NCBI GenBank assembly: GCA_946628495.1
Contig: CAMOWQ010000011.1
Span: 1-34,238 of the forward strand
DNA length: 34,238 nucleotides
Direction of reading: 5' to 3'
Origin: an uncultured Treponema sp.
GTDB taxonomy: Bacteria > Spirochaetota > Spirochaetia > Treponematales > Treponemataceae
Positions 9,659 through 18,829 of the stretch are shown in pieces (within the stretch, counting starts at the first letter, position 1; each line of letters begins with the position of its first letter). The notes under the pieces were generated by a model, which was not told where the DNA came from, did no database searches, and saw only the letters and a list, made by a program, of their open reading frames with translations. Position numbers and translations under genes: made by a program.

Positions 9659-9690
9659 TTTTATATGTTTGATGTTTTATATGTTTGATG
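9659..9690. repeat. 16-bp perfect tandem duplication spanning the proB 3' end
   Basis: TTTTATATGTTTGATG x2 (9659-9674, 9675-9690); contains the proB stop codon at 9679-9677. Confidence 0.9.
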
Positions 9691-10489
9691 ATTCTGTTAA
9701 AAACAAAGTACCTTTGGCAGAACCGTCAAACAGCTTATCCAGAATCTTTTCGTGAGCTCCATTCGTTAAAAGCATTTCAATTCCATAAACAGTAGTTTTT
9801 TCCGCAGCCTGAAGTTTTGTTTCTATACCGCCAGTTCCAAATGCATTTGTTTCGCCAATTTTGATTTTAGAACGCAAATCAGAAATTGAATGTACAACTT
9901 CTATAAGTTTTGCATCAGGATTTGTCTTAGGATTATCTGAATAAACGCCATCTATATCACTAAAAAGAACAAGCATATCAGCGGACCACAAAATTGCCGT
10001 TAATGCCGAAAGGTTATCATTATCACCGATTTTAATTTCATCATAAGAAACTGAATCGTTTTCATTTATGATTGGAACAACTCCTTCATCAATCAAAGTA
10101 AAAAGTGTATTACGGATATTCAGCGAACCATGCTCATTTTCAAAATCATCTTTTGTTAAAAGCAGCTGCCCGATATGAATTCCCTGCATACCAAAAGCTT
10201 TACGCCACTGATGCATAAGTTCAACCTGTCCTATTGAACTCAATGCCTGTCTGTAATGAACATCCTTCTTCCGCGCCCATTCCCTGGTAATAGACACCCC
10301 TGCAACCTGCGCGCCCGATGATACAATCACAATCTGTTTTCCGGCTTTTATAAGACGTGCACACTGTTCTGCAAAACTAATCATAAATTCTATATTCTGC
10401 GTACCGTCTGCCTTTGCAAGCGTATTTGACCCGATTTTTATTACAATTTTTCTTGCTTCGTTAAGTGCCTTTTTTATTTCTTCGCTCAT
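9677..10489 (-). CDS. proB: Glutamate 5-kinase
   Basis: MSEEIKKALNEARKIVIKIGSNTLAKADG..., IVIVSSGAQVAG, INENDSVSYDEIKIGDNDNLSA, LFSDIDGVYSDNPKTNPDAKLI, FGTGGIETKLQAA. Confidence 0.95.
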   Translation of the reverse strand: MSEEIKKALNEARKIVIKIGSNTLAKADGTQNIEFMISFAEQCARLIKAGKQIVIVSSGAQVAGVSITREWARKKDVHYRQALSSIGQVELMHQWRKAFGMQGIHIGQLLLTKDDFENEHGSLNIRNTLFTLIDEGVVPIINENDSVSYDEIKIGDNDNLSALTAILWSADMLVLFSDIDGVYSDNPKTNPDAKLIEVVHSISDLRSKIKIGETNAFGTGGIETKLQAAEKTTVYGIEMLLTNGAHEKILDKLFDGSAKGTLFLTESSNI

Positions 10490-10548
10490 ATTAAATCCTC
10501 GCTTTTCTAGCGTCATATTATAATCTTTTTTTGTTGAATTGCCCTTTT

Positions 10549-11835
10549 CTACCGCCGGATTTGTCCGTCTCCGTCAATCAGATATTTAGTAGTTGTCAAC
10601 GCTTTTATTCCCATCGGTCCGCGTGCATGCAATTTTTGAGTACTTATTCCAAGTTCTGCACCAAAACCAAATTCGCCGCCGTCTGTAAAACGCGTAGAAG
10701 AATTTACGTAAACGCACGCTGCATCAACCTTTGCCTGGAAAATTCTTGCATTATTGCGGTCATTTGTCACGATGCATTCCGAATGTTTTGTATTGTGCGT
10801 ATTAATAAAATCAACTGCTTCTTCTACATCCGAAACAACTTTTACCGCACAAATAAAATCAAGGAATTCAAAACCAAAATCTTCTTCATTTGCAGGAATA
10901 ATCTTTTTATTATATTCAGGCTTTTCACATTTTTTCATTATTTCGTATGATTCTTTATCGCAGCGCAACTCAACTTTACCCGCAAGTTTTTCAACAAGCA
11001 TCGGCAAAAATTCATTGATGATTTTTCTGTTTACTAAAATACATTCAATCGCATTGCAGGCACCCGGACGCTGAGTTTTAGCGTTATATGCAATTTCGCA
11101 GGCATTCTCCAAATCTGCCGTGCCGTCTACATAAAGATGACAAACTCCAGCTCCCGTCTGAATTACAGGAACCTTTGCTTTTTCTACAACCATGTTAATT
11201 AATTTTGCCCCGCCTCTTGGAAGTGCAACGTCAATAAGTCCAACCGCACTAAGAATTTCTTCTACTTCATCATGATTTTCGCAAGGCGCAAGTTCGATTG
11301 CCTCTGGAACACCAAACCCCTGTGCTTCTTGTGAAGAAAGACCTTCTTTTATTGCAGAAACAAGGGCCTTGTTAGAAGTGAGTGCCGAAGAGGAACCACG
11401 CAGCAATATTGCATTTCCACTCTTGTATGCAAGGCTGAACGCATCGGCGGTTACGTTCGGACGGCTTTCGTAAATAATGGCAACAATTCCAAGAGGAACT
11501 CTAACCTGTCTTATTGTCATACCGTCAGGTGTTTTCCAACCGGCAATCTCTTCTCCAACCGGATCATTCTGTGCAATGATGATTTTTATGCTTTCTATAA
11601 TTCCGTTGATTTTTTTATCATCAAGAGCAAGCCTTTCTACAAGTGCTTGAGACATTCCTTTGGCACGGGCAGCTTCTACATCTTTGTTATTTGCTTCAAG
11701 AATCTGCTGTCTGTTTTTTTCTATAGAATTAATTACTGCATTCAACGCAATATTTTTCTGACTCGCAGTCTGCAATGCAAGTTTCTGATTTCCTGTTCGT
11801 AATCCTTTACAAATATTTTTTATATCCATACGCAA
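10549..11835 (-). CDS. proA: Gamma-glutamyl phosphate reductase
   Basis: VRVPLGIVAIIYESRPNVTADAFSLAYKSGNAILLRGSSSA, TQRPGACNAIECILVN, FTDGGEFGFGAELGISTQKLHARGPMGIKALTTTKY. Upstream of proB on the same strand. Confidence 0.97.
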   Translation of the reverse strand: MRMDIKNICKGLRTGNQKLALQTASQKNIALNAVINSIEKNRQQILEANNKDVEAARAKGMSQALVERLALDDKKINGIIESIKIIIAQNDPVGEEIAGWKTPDGMTIRQVRVPLGIVAIIYESRPNVTADAFSLAYKSGNAILLRGSSSALTSNKALVSAIKEGLSSQEAQGFGVPEAIELAPCENHDEVEEILSAVGLIDVALPRGGAKLINMVVEKAKVPVIQTGAGVCHLYVDGTADLENACEIAYNAKTQRPGACNAIECILVNRKIINEFLPMLVEKLAGKVELRCDKESYEIMKKCEKPEYNKKIIPANEEDFGFEFLDFICAVKVVSDVEEAVDFINTHNTKHSECIVTNDRNNARIFQAKVDAACVYVNSSTRFTDGGEFGFGAELGISTQKLHARGPMGIKALTTTKYLIDGDGQIRR

Positions 11836-11882
11836 TCCTTTACTAAAAATTCAAAAAGTTTTTCAAAAAGGTATTTAAAACA

Positions 11883-11915
11883 AAAAAACCGGAGCTTTAA
11901 AAGTCCCGGTTTCAC
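11883..11915 (-). terminator. Rho-independent terminator after the 11925-12452 gene
   Basis: Reverse strand GAAACCGGGACTTTTAAAGCTCCGGTTTTTTTG. Confidence 0.7.
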
Positions 11916-11924
11916 AATTAACAA

Positions 11925-12452
11925 TTAGTAGTTCGCAAGGAAATACATACCAAGCATCATCGCTACCCGACACTTTTCTTCCGACCAGTTTGCCTTTTCG
12001 GGCAAATTAGAAATGTACCACCAGAAAATTCCAAATTCGGGGTCAATGCGGATAGTATATTCTGCAAAATCATCAGAGTCAGTTGGCTGTCCAAACATAA
12101 GGAATACTGCATCATCAATGATTCTACGGAACAAATCGTAATTAGAGAGCCAAGTTGTATCTTTTGTAAAGAAATCTTCCAGCTGATTCAAAAGTCTGTC
12201 TTTAGAAGCCATATCAGATTTTTCAACCCAAGTTTTTTGAATCAACAATCGTAAATTATTTTTAAAACTTGAAAGAAGCTTTTTATTTTCCTGTTCATCG
12301 TTTGTAGAAATAATTGAACAATCTGCTCCGAACAATTTTGCAATATTATTTGCCGAAGTTACATAATCACTTTCGGACTCAATAAACGAATCCAATGAAG
12401 CAACAGTCTGTTCATCTACAAAATCCAAGATGTATTCGTTCTTATTTACCAT
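11925..12452 (-). CDS. Hypothetical protein
   Basis: 175-aa ORF followed by a terminator; no family recognised. Confidence 0.65.
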   Translation of the reverse strand: MVNKNEYILDFVDEQTVASLDSFIESESDYVTSANNIAKLFGADCSIISTNDEQENKKLLSSFKNNLRLLIQKTWVEKSDMASKDRLLNQLEDFFTKDTTWLSNYDLFRRIIDDAVFLMFGQPTDSDDFAEYTIRIDPEFGIFWWYISNLPEKANWSEEKCRVAMMLGMYFLANY

Positions 12453-12628
12453 AACACGATATTAATTTGTTATAAATATTTGTGCAAGTAGGTAATTTTG
12501 CACCCCTGTTTTAGTCTAATTGAAAATTTTGCAGTTTATTTGAAATTCTCGCAATAGGTTGCTTTTTTTTCATTCATTTAATAAAATAACCTCATTATCT
12601 CTATTAATCTTTTATAAAGAGGGAAAAT

Positions 12629-12880
12629 ATGTCTAAAGAAGAAATTTTTGACAAACTTAAAAACATCTTAGTTTCAGAATTTGAACTGGATGAGTCTGAT
12701 GTTACTCCTGAAGCTCTTCTCGCAGATGACCTTGATTTGGATTCAATTGATTCAATTGATCTGATTGTAAAAATGAAGGAATTCATGCCTGCTGACAAAG
12801 GAAACGTAGACCCTTCAATTTTCAAAACAGTAAAAACACTTCAAGATGTTGTTGATGCCCTTGTTCCTTACATGGCATAA
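12629..12880 (+). CDS. Acyl carrier protein (aryl-polyene-cluster type)
   Basis: MSKEEIFDKLKNILVSEFELDESDVTPEALLADDLDLDSIDSIDLIVKMKEF; Ser in the DLDSID phosphopantetheine motif. Confidence 0.92.
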   Translation: MSKEEIFDKLKNILVSEFELDESDVTPEALLADDLDLDSIDSIDLIVKMKEFMPADKGNVDPSIFKTVKTLQDVVDALVPYMA

Positions 12881-12900
12881 ACTTAATTTTGGAAAATCAA

Positions 12901-12965
12901 AAGCCGGGAATTAAAAAAGTTTATCTGATTGTTTCATGCTTTTTTAATGAACCGGCTTTTTTTTT
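12901..12965 (+). terminator. Strong intrinsic terminator between the ACP and downstream cluster genes
   Basis: AAGCCGG-ga-ATTAAAAAAG-(19 nt)-CTTTTTTAAT-gaa-CCGGCTTTTTTTTT: 7 bp plus 10 bp stacked arms and a T tract. Confidence 0.85.
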
Positions 12966-13022
12966 CAAACATTCATTCGTTATCATTTATTCTATTTTTT
13001 TCCTAATTAACAGGTGAATTAT

Positions 13023-13391
13023 ATGACAGCTAACTTACACAGTATCGAAAACGAAAAAATCTTAACACAGGAAGAAAATCATATCGTTCTTGAATTTGTA
13101 ATTCCAGAAGCTAGTGATTTTTTTGACGGACATTTTCCAGAATACAAACTTCTTCCTGCAGTTGCCCAGTTCGAAATAGTAACTCGTTTTTCGCGAAAAT
13201 ATCTTAACACACAAAGATTCGTTCCAAGCATCAAAAGAATTAAATTTTCCGCACCAATCCGTCCGGACACAAAAGTTACTTTGGAACTTACAAAAAATAC
13301 AACAAAAAATACGGTTGCTTTTTCAATTGTAGATTCAAACGTTAAAGATAAAACTTATTCATCAGGTTCTTTTAACTATCTTGAACAATAA
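13023..13391 (+). CDS. Hot-dog fold dehydratase-like protein (ApeI/FabZ-like)
   Basis: IPEASDFFDGHFPEYKLLPAVAQFEIVTRFSRKYL matches the FDGHFP..LLPAVAQ pattern of 3-hydroxyacyl-ACP dehydratases. Confidence 0.8.
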   Translation: MTANLHSIENEKILTQEENHIVLEFVIPEASDFFDGHFPEYKLLPAVAQFEIVTRFSRKYLNTQRFVPSIKRIKFSAPIRPDTKVTLELTKNTTKNTVAFSIVDSNVKDKTYSSGSFNYLEQ

Positions 13392-13435
13392 TTGTTAATT
13401 TACAAGCTGAAGCAGAGTTTATGAGGAGGATAAAA

Positions 13436-14071
13436 ATGAAAAAAATTACAAAAGTATTTATTTCGGTTCTAACAGGATTTTATCTTACGACAAGTTTATC
13501 TGCTCTTGATTTACAACAAGTTACAAATCAGCTTGCAAAGCATCCTATTACAACAGGAACTTTTTCGCAGGTTAAGACAATGAGTACAGCCAAAGGAAAC
13601 AGAAATCTTAAATCATCTGGCTCATTCATTTTTAGCCTTGACGGAATAATGTGGAAAACAGAAAAACCGTTTCCTTCATCAATCGCCGTTACAAAAAAAG
13701 CCGTAATACAGACTGCCGCAGACGGAACAACAACTGTAATCGATACCTCTGGTAATCAGGTTTTTGCAAGCATTGCTTCTTCACTTACAGCTGTTTTTTC
13801 AAATGATTTAACAGAACTTCAGAAAATTTTTAACACTGATTTTGCTGAAACAAAAGACGGCTGGACTATCACTTTGACACCAAAAGATTCTACTATTGCA
13901 TCTTCACTAAAATCAATAAAAATGACAGGCATTTCTGATTCTGACTATGCAACATTGAATTCCATCCAGATTCAGGAAAATGAATCAAGTTCTATAACTT
14001 ACAATTTCCAAAATCACAAGTATCCACAGGAGCTTACTGCCGATGAGAAAAATTTCTTTACATCTAAATAA
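13436..14071 (+). CDS. LolA-like outer-membrane lipoprotein carrier family protein
   Basis: Signal peptide, then TNQLAKHPITTGTFSQVKTMSTAKGNRNLKSSGSFIFSLDGIMWKTEKPFPSSIAVTKKAVIQ. ATG at 13436 follows gaggagg. Confidence 0.82.
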   Translation: MKKITKVFISVLTGFYLTTSLSALDLQQVTNQLAKHPITTGTFSQVKTMSTAKGNRNLKSSGSFIFSLDGIMWKTEKPFPSSIAVTKKAVIQTAADGTTTVIDTSGNQVFASIASSLTAVFSNDLTELQKIFNTDFAETKDGWTITLTPKDSTIASSLKSIKMTGISDSDYATLNSIQIQENESSSITYNFQNHKYPQELTADEKNFFTSK

Positions 14072-16418
14072 ATTTTCAAACAAACATTTTCTTTTGATAT
14101 GGCTTATTTTTCATATTGCCATTCTAACCTATTTTGCATCTTCCTTTATTGCACATCGCGGAAATATTTCTATTGATGCAGATTTGTTCAATATTTTCCC
14201 GGATCCAACAACAAACGAAGCCATTAGAAAAGCCGATGATTCTCTTCTGGAAGCAACGGCTCAGAATATTTATATTCTTGTTTCTCATAAAGATTTTGAC
14301 ACTGCAAAAAAAACCGCAGAATCAGTTTATACACAATTAAACGGAAGCGACAATTTTAAAACCCTTTCGCTTTATACAAATTTTTCCAGTGTTGAAGATA
14401 TTTATGATTATCTTTATAAATACCGCTACAATCTTTTGGACGACGAAACAATCAATAAAATCAATGCTGATGGCGGCGAATCGTTTGCAATGAATGCATT
14501 GGCAACAGCTTACAGCGGTTTTACCCTTCTTCCTCTTGATGATTTGGATTCTGACCCGTTCATGCTTTCTGAACATAACCTGAACACTTATCTTAATCTG
14601 GTTCAGTCAACAGGAACTTCTATGTCTCTTAAAGACAATGTTCTTGCATCAGAAAAAGACGGTGTCTGGTATATAATGCTTACAGGCATTCTCAGCAAAA
14701 AAGGTGCCGCACTCGCAAATAAAAACAACGGTGTTCAGGAAATTTACGACGTTTGTCTGCCTTTGGAAAATGATGAAACAAAATTTGTATTTTCCGGTAC
14801 ACCTTTTTCAAGTCATCAAAATTCAAACTCTGCAAACAAAGAAATTACGATTATTTCGACAGTTTCTATTCTTATTGTAATAATTCTTCTGTTTACAGTA
14901 TTTGGCTCTCCAATTCCAATTTTATTTTCACTGCTTTCAATTTTACTTTCGATTGTAAGTGCAATTCTTATGACAATGGGCTTTTTCCACAAACTGCACA
15001 TTCTTACTCTGGTTTTTGGAACATCGCTTATTGGTTCATGTATTGATTACAGCATTCACTTTTTTACACATTGGGCTGGCAACAAAAAATTAAATTCCGG
15101 TGATGAAATTCGTAAACATCTTTTGCCTGGTCTTACCCTCGCAATCGTTTCGTCGGTTTTGTGCTATGCAATCCTTATGTTTGCGCCTTTCAATCTTTTA
15201 AAACAAATGTCGCTGTTTTCACTTACAGGTTTAACAAGTTCTTTCCTTACAACAATAGGTCTTTTCCCATATATTAAGATGCCGCAGGGCGAACGAAAAA
15301 TTAAAGTTTCTGCAATTATTAAAAACTCAAATCATCCGACAGCTAAAAAATGGGTTGGACGTGCAGTAATCACATCATTTTTTGTAATTTCAATCGGTTC
15401 TATTTTGATTTTCCACAAACGCCTTACTATCGAAAATGATGTTAATAAACTTTATAAAGATAAAGGTCGTCTTGCAATTGATTTGCCAAAAGCATACGAA
15501 ATTCTTAATTATGATCCAACTACATGGCTTATTGTAAGCGGCGAAACTCCAGAAGATGTATTCCAGCTTGAAGAAAGAATGAGGAATAAAATTGACCATG
15601 ATGAACATAAAAATCCTTATATTAGTCCGACAATTTTTATTCCTTCAATTGAGCATCAGAAAAAATCTCGTGCAGCATGCTTAAAACTGCTTTCACGTTC
15701 CGAAGAACAGCTTGAATATCTTGGATTTGACCCTGCTGATTCTAAAAAAATTCTTTCTGATTTTTACTCTAAACAGAATGATTTTATTACTATTGATGAC
15801 CCTGCAATTCCAGAAGTTGTAATGTCTCTTATTTCCATTACATGGCTTGGACAGATAAACGGAACTTATTATTCGGTAATTCTTCCAAATAATTCGGATA
15901 ATGCTTCATTTTATAAAGAACTTGAAAAAGAAAGCCCGAATCTGCATTTTACAAATAAACTTTATGATATGAGCCGCGATCTTGATAAACTTACTATTCT
16001 TGAATTAAAGTTCTTCTCGATTGCATACATCATAATTTTTATTATTCTTAAACTTTTTTACAAACTCAAACAGGCTCTAAAAATTATTTCAATTCCTCTT
16101 TTGATTGTTCTTATAACTACAGCAGTTTACGTAATTTTCAATATCAAACTGGAATTCTTTACAACAACAGGGCTTATTCTGGTGTTTGGACTTGGACTGG
16201 ATTATATAATCTATATGATGGAAAACGAACAGCACAAAGGTTCAAACACAAGTACGCTTGAACCATTTGCAATAATGCTTTCATTCATTACAACGATTAT
16301 TTCATTCGGTGCACTTTCTTTAAGTTCATTCCCTCCGGTTCATTTAATGGGTCTGTCTATTTTCCTTGGACTTACTACATCGTATACAAGTACAATGTTC
16401 TACGACAGGTCTTTATAA
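14043..16418 (+). CDS. MMPL/RND-family exporter
   Basis: 791 aa, two TM-rich halves: VFGTSLIGSCIDYSIHFFTHW and LVFGLGLDYIIYMME. Overlaps the LolA-like gene by 29 nt. Confidence 0.88.
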   Translation: MRKISLHLNKFSNKHFLLIWLIFHIAILTYFASSFIAHRGNISIDADLFNIFPDPTTNEAIRKADDSLLEATAQNIYILVSHKDFDTAKKTAESVYTQLNGSDNFKTLSLYTNFSSVEDIYDYLYKYRYNLLDDETINKINADGGESFAMNALATAYSGFTLLPLDDLDSDPFMLSEHNLNTYLNLVQSTGTSMSLKDNVLASEKDGVWYIMLTGILSKKGAALANKNNGVQEIYDVCLPLENDETKFVFSGTPFSSHQNSNSANKEITIISTVSILIVIILLFTVFGSPIPILFSLLSILLSIVSAILMTMGFFHKLHILTLVFGTSLIGSCIDYSIHFFTHWAGNKKLNSGDEIRKHLLPGLTLAIVSSVLCYAILMFAPFNLLKQMSLFSLTGLTSSFLTTIGLFPYIKMPQGERKIKVSAIIKNSNHPTAKKWVGRAVITSFFVISIGSILIFHKRLTIENDVNKLYKDKGRLAIDLPKAYEILNYDPTTWLIVSGETPEDVFQLEERMRNKIDHDEHKNPYISPTIFIPSIEHQKKSRAACLKLLSRSEEQLEYLGFDPADSKKILSDFYSKQNDFITIDDPAIPEVVMSLISITWLGQINGTYYSVILPNNSDNASFYKELEKESPNLHFTNKLYDMSRDLDKLTILELKFFSIAYIIIFIILKLFYKLKQALKIISIPLLIVLITTAVYVIFNIKLEFFTTTGLILVFGLGLDYIIYMMENEQHKGSNTSTLEPFAIMLSFITTIISFGALSLSSFPPVHLMGLSIFLGLTTSYTSTMFYDRSL

Positions 16419-16439
16419 AAAAACAGGCCGACAACCACC

Positions 16440-16469
16440 GGCCGCCTGCCGTGCGGCCTTACACAGGAG
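16440..16469 (+). promoter_or_regulatory. Copy 2 of a hairpin-RBS leader repeat
   Basis: GGCCGC-CTGCCGT-GCGGCC perfect hairpin, then TTACACAGGAG. Confidence 0.6.
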
Positions 16470-16480
16470 TTATTTGAGTT

Positions 16481-17155
16481 ATGATGAAAAAGATTTTACT
16501 TCGCGATAAACATTTTAATTTTTCAAATAGGCTCATTAATGCCAGACATTTTTTACCGGCCGTTTGTGCTTCAATTATGATTTCTTTTGTTTCCTGCGCA
16601 ACAGTAAAACATCTGCCTGGCAATATCGACCCTGTTTTTATTACAAATACAAAATCTGTTAATCTTTTAGCACCAGAAAATATTTCTACACTGCTTGATT
16701 CAATGATTCTTCTTGAAATTAAATTCGGCAGTGAAAATTTTTCCGTTCTTTCTTATGTTCAGGCTGATGAAAGCGGCATTTTCATAACTCTCATGAATGA
16801 TTTTGGAACAGACATGGGAACTTTGGAATACGATGGAAATTCAATTCAACTTGACTGCCAGTTATTCCCAAGCAACATCAAACCTGAATATATTGTCGCT
16901 GATTTTCAAAATGCATTTTATACCGCAGAATCCCTTACCACAAATTTAAAGGCATCGCGTCTTACATTTACAGAAGAAACTGCCGCTGCAGATACAGATG
17001 ACAATTCAAACTCAACCGTCACTCAAGACCCTGTAACTGTCAGGAAAATATTCAGCGGTTCAAAACTAATTGAAGAAATCACAATTGAAAACGCAAAAAT
17101 CAATATAAAAAATTATCTTCGCGGATATGAATACAATCTGACAGTCGAAGAATAA
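16481..17155 (+). CDS. Lipoprotein of the aryl-polyene cluster type (DUF3261-like)
   Basis: Signal with FVSCATVKHLPG lipobox region; position after the MMPL exporter as in APE clusters. Confidence 0.6.
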   Translation: MMKKILLRDKHFNFSNRLINARHFLPAVCASIMISFVSCATVKHLPGNIDPVFITNTKSVNLLAPENISTLLDSMILLEIKFGSENFSVLSYVQADESGIFITLMNDFGTDMGTLEYDGNSIQLDCQLFPSNIKPEYIVADFQNAFYTAESLTTNLKASRLTFTEETAAADTDDNSNSTVTQDPVTVRKIFSGSKLIEEITIENAKINIKNYLRGYEYNLTVEE

Positions 17156-17197
17156 AATTTGAAAAAATTGGCAATGCTATATAAGGAGTATTAATTT

Positions 17198-17692
17198 ATG
17201 GAAGCAAAAAAATTACCACAGTTTATTGATCACGATGAACTTATTAATCTGCTGCCTCATAAAGGAAAAATGTTTCTGCTTACCCGTGTTATTCAGCATG
17301 ATACAAACAATCATACTATAACAAGCGAATACGACATTACCGAAAATTGTATTTTCTACGAGCCTGAATTTGACGGTGTACCAACTTGGGCAGGCTTTGA
17401 ATTTATGGCACAAGGCATTTCCGCATTAACAGGAATTACTAACCGCGAAAAAGGCCGCGAACCATTGCCAGGATTTATTCTTTCGGTTATGGAATTTAAA
17501 GCAGATATCGGTTATCTTAAAAACAACACGACAATCAAAATGAAAATTCGTGAAGATTATCGTGAAGAAACAACTCACATTTACAGATATATTTGTGAAC
17601 TTTATGCCACAAAGGATGATGAAAAACCTTCTGTAACAGCAAAAATCTCCGTTATGGAAACAGAAGACATTCATTCTTTATTCGGTGATTAA
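17198..17692 (+). CDS. ApeP-like 3-hydroxyacyl-ACP dehydratase / thioester dehydratase
   Basis: IDHDELINLLPHKGKMFLLTRVIQHD, PTWAGFEFMAQGISALTGI, PLPGFILSVMEFKADIGYL. Confidence 0.85.
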   Translation: MEAKKLPQFIDHDELINLLPHKGKMFLLTRVIQHDTNNHTITSEYDITENCIFYEPEFDGVPTWAGFEFMAQGISALTGITNREKGREPLPGFILSVMEFKADIGYLKNNTTIKMKIREDYREETTHIYRYICELYATKDDEKPSVTAKISVMETEDIHSLFGD

Positions 17693-17758
17693 TCATAATC
17701 ATTAAACAACCTCAAATTGAGGCATACACAAGGAGAAAAAACTATGAACGAAGACAAA

Positions 17759-18487
17759 AAAATTCTTGTTACTGGTGCAAGCGGTGGAATCGGACGTGCA
17801 ATTGCTGTAGAAGCTGCTAAAGCCGGATATTATGTAATCTGCCATTATAACGGAAGCAAGGGCAAGGCTGAAGAAACATTAGCTCAGATAAAGGAAAATG
17901 GTGGACAGGGTGAACTTATTCAGTTTGATGTTTCTAACCGCGAAGACTGCAAGGCAAAACTTGATGAAATTACTGCAAAATATGGAGCCCTTTGGGGAAT
18001 TGTAAACAATGCAGGAATTACACGCGACAACACATTTGCAGCCCTTTCTGGTGATGATTGGGATAAAGTTATCCACACAAACCTCGACAGTTTCTACAAT
18101 GTAATTAATCCACTTATTATGCCTATGGCAAGCCGCAAGAACAAACGCGGTGGACGAATCATTACAATTTCTTCTGTTTCAGGCGTAAACGGAAACCGCG
18201 GACAGACAAACTATTCTGCAGCAAAAGCCGGAATTATCGGTGCAACAAAAGCACTTGCCGTTGAACTTGCAGGCCGCGGAATTACCTGTAATGCAATTGC
18301 ACCAGGCGTTATCGAAACAGAAATGACTAAGGCAATTGACCCACAAGTTTACGAAATCATCATGAGTACAATTCCTATGAAACGTGCCGGAAAACCCGAA
18401 GAAATTGCATCTGCTGCAGTATTCCTTCTGAGCGAAGGTGCAGCATATATTACACGTCAGGTTCTTACTATCGACGGTGGAATGTAA
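17759..18487 (+). CDS. fabG: 3-oxoacyl-ACP reductase (SDR, FabG-like)
   Basis: ILVTGASGGIGRAIA, IVNNAGITRDN, YSAAKAGIIGATKALAVELAGRGITCNAIAPGVIETEM. ORF is open from 17717; real start is probably MNEDKKILVTG just after aggag, ~17744. Confidence 0.92.
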   Translation, partial: KILVTGASGGIGRAIAVEAAKAGYYVICHYNGSKGKAEETLAQIKENGGQGELIQFDVSNREDCKAKLDEITAKYGALWGIVNNAGITRDNTFAALSGDDWDKVIHTNLDSFYNVINPLIMPMASRKNKRGGRIITISSVSGVNGNRGQTNYSAAKAGIIGATKALAVELAGRGITCNAIAPGVIETEMTKAIDPQVYEIIMSTIPMKRAGKPEEIASAAVFLLSEGAAYITRQVLTIDGGM

Positions 18488-18829
18488 AGAATTCAAGATG
18501 CCTTATAAGTTAATACCTTATAGGGCATCTTAAGTGTTAATACCCCATAATTCATTCCTTAATGTCTATTTTTCCTGAAAACATTTTTTAATACGATTCT
18601 TTCTTAAAAATTTCTAATAATTAAAATCAAAAATTTTCTTTTTAATAAAAAAATTCTGTTATATCTTATTGAAATATATTTTATATCTTAATTATAATTA
18701 AAGCTAATAATAAAGGGCTGTCTAATAAATAAGAGATACATTGATTGGCTTTTTCGAAACTGTCACATAAATAAGTGTATACTCTAAACTTATTAATCAT
18801 CCCTTTATAAAATCAAGTTTCCTGAAACT

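Noticed and set aside
10531-10950. 139-aa + strand ORF (MLNCPFLPPDLSV...)
   Set aside because: Antisense to the well-supported proA coding sequence; composition is that of a shadow ORF.
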